NCBI GenBank assembly: GCA_030621535.1
Contig: JAUXHM010000049.1
Coordinates: forward strand, 1 to 7,300
Source: Candidatus Methanophagales archaeon
GTDB lineage: Archaea; Halobacteriota; Syntropharchaeia; Alkanophagales; Methanospirareceae
DNA length: 7,300 nt
Direction: 5' to 3'
Shown here: one piece after another, positions 1-5,878 of the stretch
Numbering within the stretch: the stretch's first letter is position 1
Layout of the letters: each line of letters starts with the position of its first letter
Made by a program: the position numbers and the translations under genes
Notes under the pieces: generated by a model
What the model was told of the DNA's origin: nothing
Database searches by the model: none
The model's input: only the letters and a program-made list of their open reading frames with translations

Positions 1-343
1 CATGGTCTTTTATAGCGTTTTCCATCTCTTTGAATTGCTCCTCCGAGAATCCCGTTGTGCCAACCACGAGCTTTAGGTTGTTACGAGCGGCGACTTTAAC
101 GTTTTCAACTGCTGCTGCAGCGTTCGTAAAATCCACGAACACATCCGGCTCGACCTTGTTTAACACGTGCTCCAGTTCTTCTGGACTCAATATTTTTACT
201 CCCGTTCCCGGTGCTATTTCTTCTCCTACACCACGGGAATCAAAACCTGCCACCAGCTCCATATTCTCGGTTTCCAGAACGCTCCCCACCACCTGACCAC
301 CCATTCTACCTCTTGCCCCCGCAACCGCTACTTTTATTGCCAT
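1..343 (-). CDS. dapB: 4-hydroxy-tetrahydrodipicolinate reductase (DapB), N-terminal part
   Basis: Reading the minus strand from the ATG at 341-343 gives 114 residues that run off the left window edge, so only the N-terminal nucleotide-binding half is visible. It starts MAIKVAVAGARGRMG, the Rossmann loop of DapB (G9, G12, R13, M14, G15). DFTNAAA follows at 71-77, and VVGTTGFS at 93-100 is the conserved nicotinamide-side loop of the family. The enzyme reduces 4-hydroxy-tetrahydrodipicolinate with NAD(P)H in the cytoplasm on the route to diaminopimelate and lysine. The substrate-binding C-terminal domain (usual total about 250-270 residues) lies outside the window. The gene is divergent from rnz with 75 bases between the starts, so the two may share regulatory DNA. 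No strong ribosome binding site precedes the start, so a short or absent leader is possible. Confidence 0.93.
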   Translation of the reverse strand, partial: MAIKVAVAGARGRMGGQVVGSVLETENMELVAGFDSRGVGEEIAPGTGVKILSPEELEHVLNKVEPDVFVDFTNAAAAVENVKVAARNNLKLVVGTTGFSEEQFKEMENAIKDH

Positions 344-387
344 GATTAATCTAAAACGTTATTTTTTTAATAGTTTCTTTGGTAAAG

Positions 388-406
388 CTTTCTTTTTAAA
401 AGAAAG
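388..406. promoter_or_regulatory. Perfect palindrome between dapB and rnz, possible operator or core promoter
   Basis: CTTTCTTTT and AAAAGAAAG are perfect 9-base inverted arms around one central T. The palindrome lies between the divergent dapB and rnz starts and ends 12 bases before the rnz ATG. Its centre (TTTTTAAAA) could act as a TATA element in either direction, and its right end overlaps the weak AGGA ribosome binding site of rnz (405-408). It could be an operator, a core promoter, or an accident of AT-rich sequence; the sequence alone does not decide. Confidence 0.35.
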
Positions 407-418
407 GATTGTTTATGT

Positions 419-1345
419 ATGCTGCGAATAACGTTTTTAGGAACCGGTGGCTCGACACCAACGCCGAACAGGAATCCATCTGCAATAGCGGTAAATCGCG
501 AAGGGGAACTAATGCTGTTTGATTGTGGAGAAGGCACGCAGCGGCAGATGATGCGCGCAAAGACCGGAATGACGCTAAACTCCATTTTCGTCACGCATTT
601 CCATGCTGACCATGTGCTCGGTATTCCAGGTCTGTTACAAACAATGGCGTTGCAGGGTCGGAAAGAGCCGCTGGAGATATACGGTCCAAGACACGTGGAT
701 AAATTCCTGTACCATCTTCTGGCTTTGGGGTATGCGGGAAGGAGTTTTGAAGTAAAAGCGATAGAACTGAAACCAGGGGACGTGGTAAAAAGACCGAAGT
801 ATGAGATAAGAGCGATAAAAACGGTGCATAATATAGTAAGTATAGGATACGTGTTGGAAGAGGCAATGCGACCAGGGAGATTTAATCGAGAAAGAGCAAT
901 AGAGCTTGGTATCAAGCCCGGTCCTTTATTTTCCAAACTTCAATCAGGGCATTGCATCTCGGTAAATGGGGAAGAGGTACGACCGGAGCAGGTTTTAGGA
1001 CCGCCGCGACCGGGCAGGAAAATTGTATATACCGGCGATACAAGACCCTGCGAAAGCGTGATAGAAGCGAGCAAGGACGCAGACTTATTAATACACGAGG
1101 GTACTTTATCGGAGGAAACGCAACGGTATGCGATTGAGTACATGCATTCGACTGCTGCGGAAGCTGCAGAAGTGGCGAAGAAAGCGAGCGTAAGAAAACT
1201 TATCCTGACGCATATCAGTGCGAGGTATTCGGATTTAGGGAGTGCGAGCAAGCTGGAAGAAGAAGCACGGAGTGTGTTTGAGAACACCGAAGTTGCAAGA
1301 GAGTTAATGACGATAGAAATTCCTTATAGAGTTGAGGGGGAGTGA
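419..1345 (+). CDS. rnz: Ribonuclease Z (tRNA 3' endonuclease)
   Basis: This 308-residue protein is the short, single-domain RNase Z typical of archaea. It is a zinc metallo-beta-lactamase-fold enzyme that cuts pre-tRNA after the discriminator base. The N-terminus has the family opening FLGTGGSTPTPNRNPSA and FDCGEGTQ (34-41). The metal-binding HxHxDH motif is at 60-65 (H60, H62, D64, H65), and the remaining ligands fit H137, D207 (YTGDTRP), H243 (MHSTAAEAA) and H265 (THISARY). Residues about 150-178, with PGPLFSKLQSG, correspond to the flexible tRNA-binding arm (exosite). All catalytic positions are present, so the enzyme should be active. The ATG at 419 is chosen because the protein begins exactly at the first beta strand; AGGA lies 10 bases upstream. 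The stop codon lies inside the 3' end of the oppositely oriented RNase P RNA gene. Confidence 0.97.
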   Translation: MLRITFLGTGGSTPTPNRNPSAIAVNREGELMLFDCGEGTQRQMMRAKTGMTLNSIFVTHFHADHVLGIPGLLQTMALQGRKEPLEIYGPRHVDKFLYHLLALGYAGRSFEVKAIELKPGDVVKRPKYEIRAIKTVHNIVSIGYVLEEAMRPGRFNRERAIELGIKPGPLFSKLQSGHCISVNGEEVRPEQVLGPPRPGRKIVYTGDTRPCESVIEASKDADLLIHEGTLSEETQRYAIEYMHSTAAEAAEVAKKASVRKLILTHISARYSDLGSASKLEEEARSVFENTEVARELMTIEIPYRVEGE

Positions 1346-1606
1346 GGAGAGTAAGCCCCCTTCTGTTTCGGCAGCATTTATCTGCGCGCCTTCTCAAATT
1401 GAGGCTTGCACCCACGAGGTTGGTCGTTCCATCCGTGGCCATACGACCTCATCCTTACGGAATCATTGCATTGGTGTGGCACGGTATCGTTTCTATACCA
1501 TAGCCAAGACTCTCGCCTTATGCCCTCACGGCATTCGTGTTTTCGCGGTGGAGGGACTTTCCTCAGCCTTCTTACGAAGACCGACAGCTGCCCTTCCTCT
1601 CTCCCC
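1344..1606 (-). ncRNA. rnpB: RNase P RNA (archaeal, catalytic subunit)
   Basis: The minus strand carries the universal RNase P RNA core. GAGGAAAGTCC (conserved region I) is at 1554-1564 near the 5' end. ACAGAAGGGGGCTTAC (conserved region V, the P4 partner) is at 1351-1366 near the 3' end, and GGGTGCAAGCC (region IV) is at 1403-1413. The ends pair as helix P1: GGGGAGAG (1599-1606) with CTCTCCTC (1344-1351), eight pairs including one G-U. A hairpin with GGTAT/ATACC arms (1483-1499) lies in the specificity domain. The roughly 263-nt length is at the short end for archaeal RNAs. This ribozyme, with its protein subunits, cleaves the 5' leader of pre-tRNAs. Ends were set from P1 and fit the predicted start from the upstream TATA box. 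The apparent reading frames across this stretch (1332-1652 plus, 1215-1442 minus) are not genes. Confidence 0.95.
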
Positions 1607-1627
1607 TATATTTAGATTGTTCTATTG

Positions 1628-1652
1628 CAATATATTTTTTCTGTTCGGTTAA
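1628..1652 (-). promoter_or_regulatory. rnpB promoter (BRE plus TATA)
   Basis: On the minus strand TTAACCGAA (1644-1652, BRE position) precedes an A-rich TATA element, AAAAAATATATT (1629-1640). About 25 bases downstream of the TATA centre lies 1606-1608, which matches the 5' end of RNase P RNA set independently from helix P1. The site fills the gap between the ftsZ stop codon (1653-1655) and rnpB, so rnpB can be transcribed independently of ftsZ. The T-run on the plus strand at 1635-1640 could also end transcripts leaving rnz, which would then be antisense to rnpB. Confidence 0.7.
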
Positions 1653-2780
1653 TCAGTGAATAATTGGTATAATATCTCCGATTCCTCCTCTACGACCTGC
1701 ACTTGCACCCACATTCTTTACCTTCACGTTTATACCCTCTTTTCGGTCTTCGTATCTTCCGCCGAATACCCATGTTGGCTCTACACCGGTAATTATCGCC
1801 GTCACCCTTGCTTTTCCCGCGTAATCGTTATCTATTCTCGCACCCCATATCACGTTTGCATCCGGATTCAAGTCGTAGGTGAGCAACTCCACGATGTCGT
1901 TTGTCTCTATCATTGTAAGGTCCGAGCCGCCGGTGATGTGTATAAGAGCACCTTTTGCACCTCGATAGTCCGCTTCGAGCAGCGGATGGCTGAGCGCATC
2001 CGAGACCACCGCTTCGGGTTTGTTCTCCGCTTTTGTCGTCTCGCCGACGAGCATCACCGCGACACCGCCTTCTGCCATTACTGCCTTGAAGTCTGCAAAG
2101 TCGAGATTAACCAGGGAAGGTTGTGTTATCGTCCCCGCTATGCCCTGTATTGTACTTGCAATCAACATGTCCATTGTTTTAAAAGCGTCATTCACCGAGA
2201 GGTTCCCCGCGTATTTTAGTAATTTGTCGTTCTCCAATACGATAACCGTATCTGTTGCTTCTCGCAATGCCTCTATCCCTTCTGCTGCCCTGTCTCTCCT
2301 TTTCCGCTCCACTCCAAACGGGAACGAGACCATAGCAACTACAATCGCTCCCGCTTCCTTTGCTATCTCTGCAATAACGGGTGAAGCCCCTGTGCCTGTT
2401 CCTCCTCCCATTCCCGCTGTGAGGAACACAAAGTTCTTATCTGCCAACAACACTTCTAATTCGTTTCTGTTTATTTCCGCTGCTTTCCTCGCTACTTCTG
2501 GAGAGCCCCCGGCTCCTAATCCCCGGGTAAGTGACCTCCCTATCAATACCTTTTTTTCGCAACTTATCGAATCCAGGTGCAGCTTGTCGGTATTTATAGC
2601 TATTCTATCTACGCCATTCAGTCCCCCTAAGCTCTCTAACCTGTTCATAGAGTTGTTACCTGCTCCGCCTACACCAACGATTGCTATCTTCGGCACACCA
2701 AACCAATCGTCCTCTGCTTCTTCATTCACACCTATTTCCTCTGGGCTATGCCCAAATATTGTATCCATCTTATCATCCAT
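1653..2780 (-). CDS. ftsZ: Cell division GTPase FtsZ, probably archaeal FtsZ2 type
   Basis: This 375-residue tubulin-fold GTPase polymerises into the cytokinetic ring under the membrane. IVGVGGAGNN (34-43) forms the first nucleotide loop, and the tubulin signature GGGTGTG is at 125-131. NLDFAD (225-230) is the T7 synergy loop, with N225, D227 and D230 that complete GTP hydrolysis of the neighbouring subunit. HITGGSDLT and IWGARI mark the FtsZ C-terminal domain. Wording such as WFGVPKI, HLD, TAGMGGGTGTG and ITGGSDLT is closer to archaeal FtsZ2 than FtsZ1, judged from memory. An acidic extension of about 28 residues precedes the GTPase domain. After a short Gly/Lys-rich linker the protein ends in GIGDIIPIIH, a hydrophobic tail of the kind that binds SepF or other anchors (inference). 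The ATG at 2780 has GGGG directly upstream and GAGGT 14 bases upstream; Met5 (2768) is an alternative start. Confidence 0.95.
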   Translation of the reverse strand: MDDKMDTIFGHSPEEIGVNEEAEDDWFGVPKIAIVGVGGAGNNSMNRLESLGGLNGVDRIAINTDKLHLDSISCEKKVLIGRSLTRGLGAGGSPEVARKAAEINRNELEVLLADKNFVFLTAGMGGGTGTGASPVIAEIAKEAGAIVVAMVSFPFGVERKRRDRAAEGIEALREATDTVIVLENDKLLKYAGNLSVNDAFKTMDMLIASTIQGIAGTITQPSLVNLDFADFKAVMAEGGVAVMLVGETTKAENKPEAVVSDALSHPLLEADYRGAKGALIHITGGSDLTMIETNDIVELLTYDLNPDANVIWGARIDNDYAGKARVTAIITGVEPTWVFGGRYEDRKEGINVKVKNVGASAGRRGGIGDIIPIIH

Positions 2781-2839
2781 CCCCTTTTTTTTTTACCTCA
2801 TTTACGTACAATTTTTCTTGGTAATTGTTTCCTTAGGAA
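2781..2839 (-). promoter_or_regulatory. ftsZ leader with ribosome binding site, A10 tract and inverted repeats
   Basis: Between the predicted transcription start (about 2824) and the ftsZ ATG, the minus strand carries GAGGT (2795-2799), a run of ten A residues (2785-2794), then GGGG adjoining the start codon. ACAATT/AATTGT arms (2808-2813 and 2823-2828, nine-base loop) could form a hairpin. Next to it TTCCT-T-AGGAA (2829-2839) is a short palindrome at the start-site region. These are possible control elements for FtsZ level; no specific regulator can be named. Confidence 0.35.
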
Positions 2840-2847
2840 GGAGGGGT

Positions 2848-2867
2848 TATATAAAGCTTTCGGTTAA
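2848..2867 (-). promoter_or_regulatory. ftsZ promoter (BRE plus TATA), possibly bidirectional
   Basis: The minus strand reads TTAACCGAA (2859-2867, BRE position) followed by CTTTATATAA (2848-2857), a textbook archaeal TATA box. The start would fall near 2824, giving a leader of about 44 bases. The TATA core TTATATAA (2848-2855) is itself palindromic and is preceded on the plus strand by purine-rich GGAGGGG. It could therefore also fire towards the divergent gene at 2965. The nine-base BRE-position sequence is identical to the one in front of rnpB. Confidence 0.7.
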
Positions 2868-2964
2868 ATGAGGATAATAAATAGTTTTCAGAATATCTTT
2901 TTAGAAAGATAGAAGAGAATAGTAATAGAAATAGAAATTTGTCGCCCTTGGGGAGAGGGGAAAA

Positions 2965-3867
2965 GTGAAAATGGTGAATAAATTCAATGAAAATGCGAAT
3001 GTATTAGCCACTGAATATTGGCGATTGAAAGGAATAAACGCTGATAAAGCGAGTGAGGGCAAGTTAGACGAGATAGAAGAGCTATTGGAAAAGGGGATAG
3101 GGGGAAAGCTAAGGGAGAAGCTAGATGCCGAAGCGAAGCAGCTGAGAAAGGAGAAGGAAGACAGAAGCAGTGCCGTTTTGAAGGTAGAAGAGGTTAAAAA
3201 GGAGATATTAGAGCTAACTGCGGATTTTGCTCCCAATCTTGACTCCTTTGAGGGGACTCGCTTTCCCTACGATAGCGAGCATGAGCCGATTTCTGAAGCT
3301 TATTTCTCCGCTCTTACTGACAGCTTTCTTGGCAAACCACAGCCAAGTATTCAATTTAAAGAGGCCACTTTCTCTACGGCTGGCATAGAAATTCACTCTG
3401 AGGAGAATTCGCCTTTGAAGGTTCTGGGATATATAATACTGATAATACAGGAGGCAGCGAAGCACATGCTCGGTATGGAAAACAAAATAAACAAGAGCTA
3501 TATGCTGCTCAAACAGAATGGATACGCTCTTAGTGCATTGGAAACGTTGATTAAAGAGGGGAGAAGACTGAGGATAAAGGAAATAAAAGACATTTCTCAC
3601 CATGAAGACAAGGAATATAAAGAGCTTGTAAGTGATGATACCTACGACAAAGAGCTTGTTAATGGCGTTGTATATTTAGTAAGCGGCGAGAGAGGATATA
3701 ACTTGGCGAAGGAATATGACGGCGAATATGAAACGACAGATTTTGGCGAATGGGTATGGCAAATTTGTAACATCGAGGTGAGCAAAGAGGAAGGGGAAGG
3801 GAAAAGAAAAAGTATTTCCGATTCAAGCTCGAATATTCATAAGATGCTAAAATTTTTTAAGAAGTGA
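2965..3867 (+). CDS. Unrecognised 300-residue soluble protein, first gene of the cetZ operon
   Basis: I do not recognise a family. Residues about 30-85 are highly charged and predicted helical, with a heptad-like run (LDEIEELLEKG, LREKLDAEAKQLRKEKED) that suggests a coiled coil or helical oligomerisation segment. A middle part (90-150) looks mixed alpha/beta. Residues 150-171 (PLKVLGYIILIIQEAAKHMLG) hold the only strongly hydrophobic stretch; it is short and flanked by charge, so a buried or amphipathic helix is likelier than a membrane span. The C-terminus is Ser/Lys-rich and ends MLKFFKK, a possible membrane-touching amphipathic tail. There is no signal peptide, so it is probably cytoplasmic. 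The start is GTG at 2965 or ATG at 2971; GGGGAGAGGGG at 2950-2960 serves either. It is divergent from ftsZ (184-base gap) and 37 bases ahead of the PRC-barrel gene, which points to a shared transcript and a role linked to CetZ. Confidence 0.85.
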   Translation: MKMVNKFNENANVLATEYWRLKGINADKASEGKLDEIEELLEKGIGGKLREKLDAEAKQLRKEKEDRSSAVLKVEEVKKEILELTADFAPNLDSFEGTRFPYDSEHEPISEAYFSALTDSFLGKPQPSIQFKEATFSTAGIEIHSEENSPLKVLGYIILIIQEAAKHMLGMENKINKSYMLLKQNGYALSALETLIKEGRRLRIKEIKDISHHEDKEYKELVSDDTYDKELVNGVVYLVSGERGYNLAKEYDGEYETTDFGEWVWQICNIEVSKEEGEGKRKSISDSSSNIHKMLKFFKK

Positions 3868-3904
3868 AAAAAAAGAAATAAATGAAAGGTGGGGGGGAGA
3901 AGAG

Positions 3905-4630
3905 ATGAGAGCGGAGCAGGAGAAGGAAAAAGAAGGGAGGGAAAAAGCTGTTTCCTACTTACGGTCTCGGCTATTTCCCTGGAATTTCGTTTTTGAGCCG
4001 GTTGAAGAGGATGCGATAAAACATTTTGTCACCTATGCAATCCAAATTTGTGAGGAGAAGGGGATAGAGAAGGGGACGATGCCCGTACCCGTCACGGAAG
4101 ATGACGTAAAAGAATTGATTACAAAGGAAGTAAAAGAGGCAGTGAATGAGTACCTATTTGATGTAGATGACGGGGATATGGCGAAGACACACGGTAAATT
4201 TGCGGTTAGCTACCCCTTTGCGTTCGCCCAATGTTTGGTGCATACCATTTTATACCGACTTGGACTCGAGCTGGAAGATGTAGTGGATGTAAAAGCGATA
4301 GGCAATTTATTAGGGCAGGAGGTAGAAGAGATAAGAAGGAGTGAGTCGTTTATCAGGAATTTAATATCCAAGCGCGGAAAACGAGCGATGAAGATGTTTG
4401 GTAAATCTATTTTGGATAGAAAGATTATAACGGCAGGGGGGGAGTACATAGGGAATGTGGGGAATATTGTTTTTGATATCGAAACGGGGAAGGTAGGGGG
4501 TTTAATAGTAAATCAGCAAAAACAAAAAGGCGCAGGCAGGAATTTGGAAAAGGGCAGAATATCCATGCACGACGTGCGTTTAAATGTGTACAGTAAAAAT
4601 GTTGTTCTAAAATATTCAAGCTATAAATGA
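3905..4630 (+). CDS. PRC-barrel domain protein with N-terminal helical domain
   Basis: This 241-residue protein probably has two parts. Residues 165-241 form a PRC-barrel: FGKSILDRKIITAGGEYIGNVGNIVFDIETGKVGGLIV matches the usual strand pattern (G-x-x-V/I-x-D, turn, D-x-x-T-G-K-V-x-G-L), closing with ISMHDVRLNVYSKNVVLKY. Residues 1-160 are mostly helical with an aromatic patch (RLFPWNFVFE, 22-31); I do not recognise them. PRC-barrels are small beta-barrel protein-protein interaction modules; the haloarchaeal division proteins CdpA, CdpB1 and CdpB2 contain them and act with SepF and FtsZ. Here the gene sits directly before cetZ, so an adaptor role for CetZ is a reasonable inference, not shown by sequence. 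The ribosome binding site is a G-rich GGTGGGGGGGAG just upstream. No signal peptide or membrane segment is seen, so the protein is cytoplasmic. Confidence 0.88.
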   Translation: MRAEQEKEKEGREKAVSYLRSRLFPWNFVFEPVEEDAIKHFVTYAIQICEEKGIEKGTMPVPVTEDDVKELITKEVKEAVNEYLFDVDDGDMAKTHGKFAVSYPFAFAQCLVHTILYRLGLELEDVVDVKAIGNLLGQEVEEIRRSESFIRNLISKRGKRAMKMFGKSILDRKIITAGGEYIGNVGNIVFDIETGKVGGLIVNQQKQKGAGRNLEKGRISMHDVRLNVYSKNVVLKYSSYK

Positions 4631-4631
4631 A

Positions 4632-4677
4632 TATTTATATATGATAAATAAGACACTGCAAAATAATATATATAAAG
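4632..4677 (+). promoter_or_regulatory. Possible internal promoter for cetZ (two TATA-like boxes)
   Basis: The 82-base gap before cetZ is very AT-rich and holds two TATA-like boxes, TTTATATATG (4634-4643) and TAATATATATAAAG (4664-4677). The second would start transcription near 4697-4700, a few bases ahead of the cetZ ribosome binding site GGAG (4702-4705, seven bases before the ATG). This would allow cetZ and the downstream membrane protein to be expressed without the two upstream genes. No clear BRE is visible. Confidence 0.45.
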
Positions 4678-4712
4678 TACAATAAATTAGAAAGGGGGAA
4701 AGGAGAAACGAA

Positions 4713-5864
4713 ATGCGGGTATTTATAATAGGCTATGGACAAGCGGGAGGCAGAGTTGCAGACGCATTTTTGGAATTTGCAAAGCGAACGGGGCAGAATT
4801 TTGTGATTAATGCCGTGGCTATTAATACAGCGAAATCCGATTTGATGGGGCTAAAGAACATCCCAATGGAAGACCGGGTGCTTATAGGCGAGGCATTGAC
4901 TAAAGGACATGGGATAGGGGCAGATAACGAATTAGGAGCGAAGGTTGCCACTGATGAAATTTATACCATACAAACGGAGATAGATAAACGAGGGACACAT
5001 CATGTGGATGCGTTTCTGGTAATTGCAGGTTTAGGAGGGGGAACAGGTTCGGGAGGCGCCCCCGTGCTGGCAAGGAGGCTGAAGAAATTATATGAAGAGC
5101 CTGTTTACGGGCTGGGGATATTACCGGCGAAGGGGGAGGGAAGTTTATACTCTTTAAACGCTGCAAGGAGTCTAATGAGTTTCATGAATGAGGTTGACAA
5201 TCTTTTCCTTTTCGATAATGAAGTGTGGAGGACGGGAGGAGAGACGGTAAAAGAGGCATATAGGGACATAAACGAGGAGATAGTGAGGAGATTCGGGATT
5301 TTGTTTGGCGCAGGCGAAGCGAACGAAGTGGGGCAGATGGTGGTAGATGCTGCGGAGATAATGAACACGCTTAAAGGAGGGGGAATATCCACAATTGGCT
5401 ATGCTGCGGAAGGCATAGAGCGAAAAGGAGCATTAAAGAAGCTTTTCAGGAAGAAGGGGACGATGGATACGCTGGATTCAGTTACAAGGATTACTTCTTT
5501 GACAAGGAGGGCAGTAGCAGGCAGATTAACGATTCCTTGTGAACCGTCAAGTGCGGAAAGGGCATTGGTAATAGCAGCGGGACCACCAGAGGAGTTAAGC
5601 AGGAAGGGCATGGAGAAATCGAAGGAACGGATAGAGGAGATGATAAGAGGAACGGAAGTAAGAGGCGGTGATTTTCCGGTTGTAAAGAGTGAACATGTGG
5701 CGACAATTGTGCTCTTTTCCGGCGTATCTGATATACCAAGAATAAAAGAGTTACAGGAGATGGGGGCAGAAGCACAGGAGACATTAAAAGAGGTGACAAG
5801 TGAGAAGGAGCGTGAATATCAGGAATTAATGGATACAAACGGGAATATAAAGCCTTTGTTCTGA
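4713..5864 (+). CDS. cetZ: CetZ, tubulin/FtsZ-superfamily cytoskeletal GTPase
   Basis: This 383-residue protein matches CetZ along its length. VFIIGYGQAGGRVADAFLEF opens the nucleotide-binding domain, followed by AINTAKSDLMGL and KGHGIGADNELGA. LGGGTGSGGAPVLA carries the tubulin signature GGGTGSG at 108-114. FDNEVWR (167-173), INEEIVRRFGILFGAGE (186-202) and RITSLTRRAVAGRLTIPCE (259-277) are CetZ hallmarks. The catalytic T7 region reads VDAAEIMNTL (211-220): D212-x-x-E215 in place of the NxDxxD of FtsZ, closer to the glutamate of alpha-tubulin. CetZs form membrane-associated filaments that control cell shape and motility in haloarchaea; they are not the main division protein. The C-terminus is charged and helical, ending NGNIKPLF. 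The start is supported by GGAG seven bases upstream. The stop codon overlaps the ribosome binding site of the next gene. Confidence 0.96.
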   Translation: MRVFIIGYGQAGGRVADAFLEFAKRTGQNFVINAVAINTAKSDLMGLKNIPMEDRVLIGEALTKGHGIGADNELGAKVATDEIYTIQTEIDKRGTHHVDAFLVIAGLGGGTGSGGAPVLARRLKKLYEEPVYGLGILPAKGEGSLYSLNAARSLMSFMNEVDNLFLFDNEVWRTGGETVKEAYRDINEEIVRRFGILFGAGEANEVGQMVVDAAEIMNTLKGGGISTIGYAAEGIERKGALKKLFRKKGTMDTLDSVTRITSLTRRAVAGRLTIPCEPSSAERALVIAAGPPEELSRKGMEKSKERIEEMIRGTEVRGGDFPVVKSEHVATIVLFSGVSDIPRIKELQEMGAEAQETLKEVTSEKEREYQELMDTNGNIKPLF

Positions 5865-5878
5865 GGTGAGATAGGAGG
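5863..5878 (+). promoter_or_regulatory. Ribosome binding site overlapping the cetZ stop codon
   Basis: GAGGTGA (5863-5869) is a full match to the archaeal anti-Shine-Dalgarno core. It overlaps the cetZ stop TGA (5862-5864) and lies nine bases before the ATG at 5879. A second motif, GGAGG (5874-5878), abuts the start codon and is too close to be used for it. The overlap suggests translational coupling between CetZ and the membrane protein, and it supports the ATG at 5879 over the TTG at 5891. Confidence 0.75.

Noticed and set aside
367..936. 189-residue minus-strand open frame opposite rnz
   Set aside because: It is the complement of a complete RNase Z coding region and has no recognisable motif.
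1332..1652. 106-residue plus-strand open frame after rnz (and a 75-residue minus-strand frame at 1215-1442)
   Set aside because: Both cross the RNase P RNA gene, whose conserved regions and P1 helix explain the sequence.
2020..2871. 283-residue plus-strand open frame
   Set aside because: It lies antisense to ftsZ, is rich in Ser/Pro/Ile low-complexity sequence, and has no domain; the minus-strand FtsZ match is complete.
3619..3660. Short internal duplication in the 300-residue protein (KELV twice, sharing AAAGAGCTTGT)
   Set aside because: Two copies of about eleven bases only; too short to call a protein repeat.
3882..3908. Eight-codon mini-ORF overlapping the start of the PRC-barrel gene
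   Set aside because: It begins ATGAAAGGT and ends TGA across the ATG at 3905, but its codons are mainly the G-rich ribosome binding region and it has no ribosome binding site of its own.
4713..5864. Calling this gene a second ftsZ
   Set aside because: The T7 loop DxxE and the FDNEVWR, INEEIVRRFG and RRAVAGRLTIPCE segments are CetZ features, not FtsZ.
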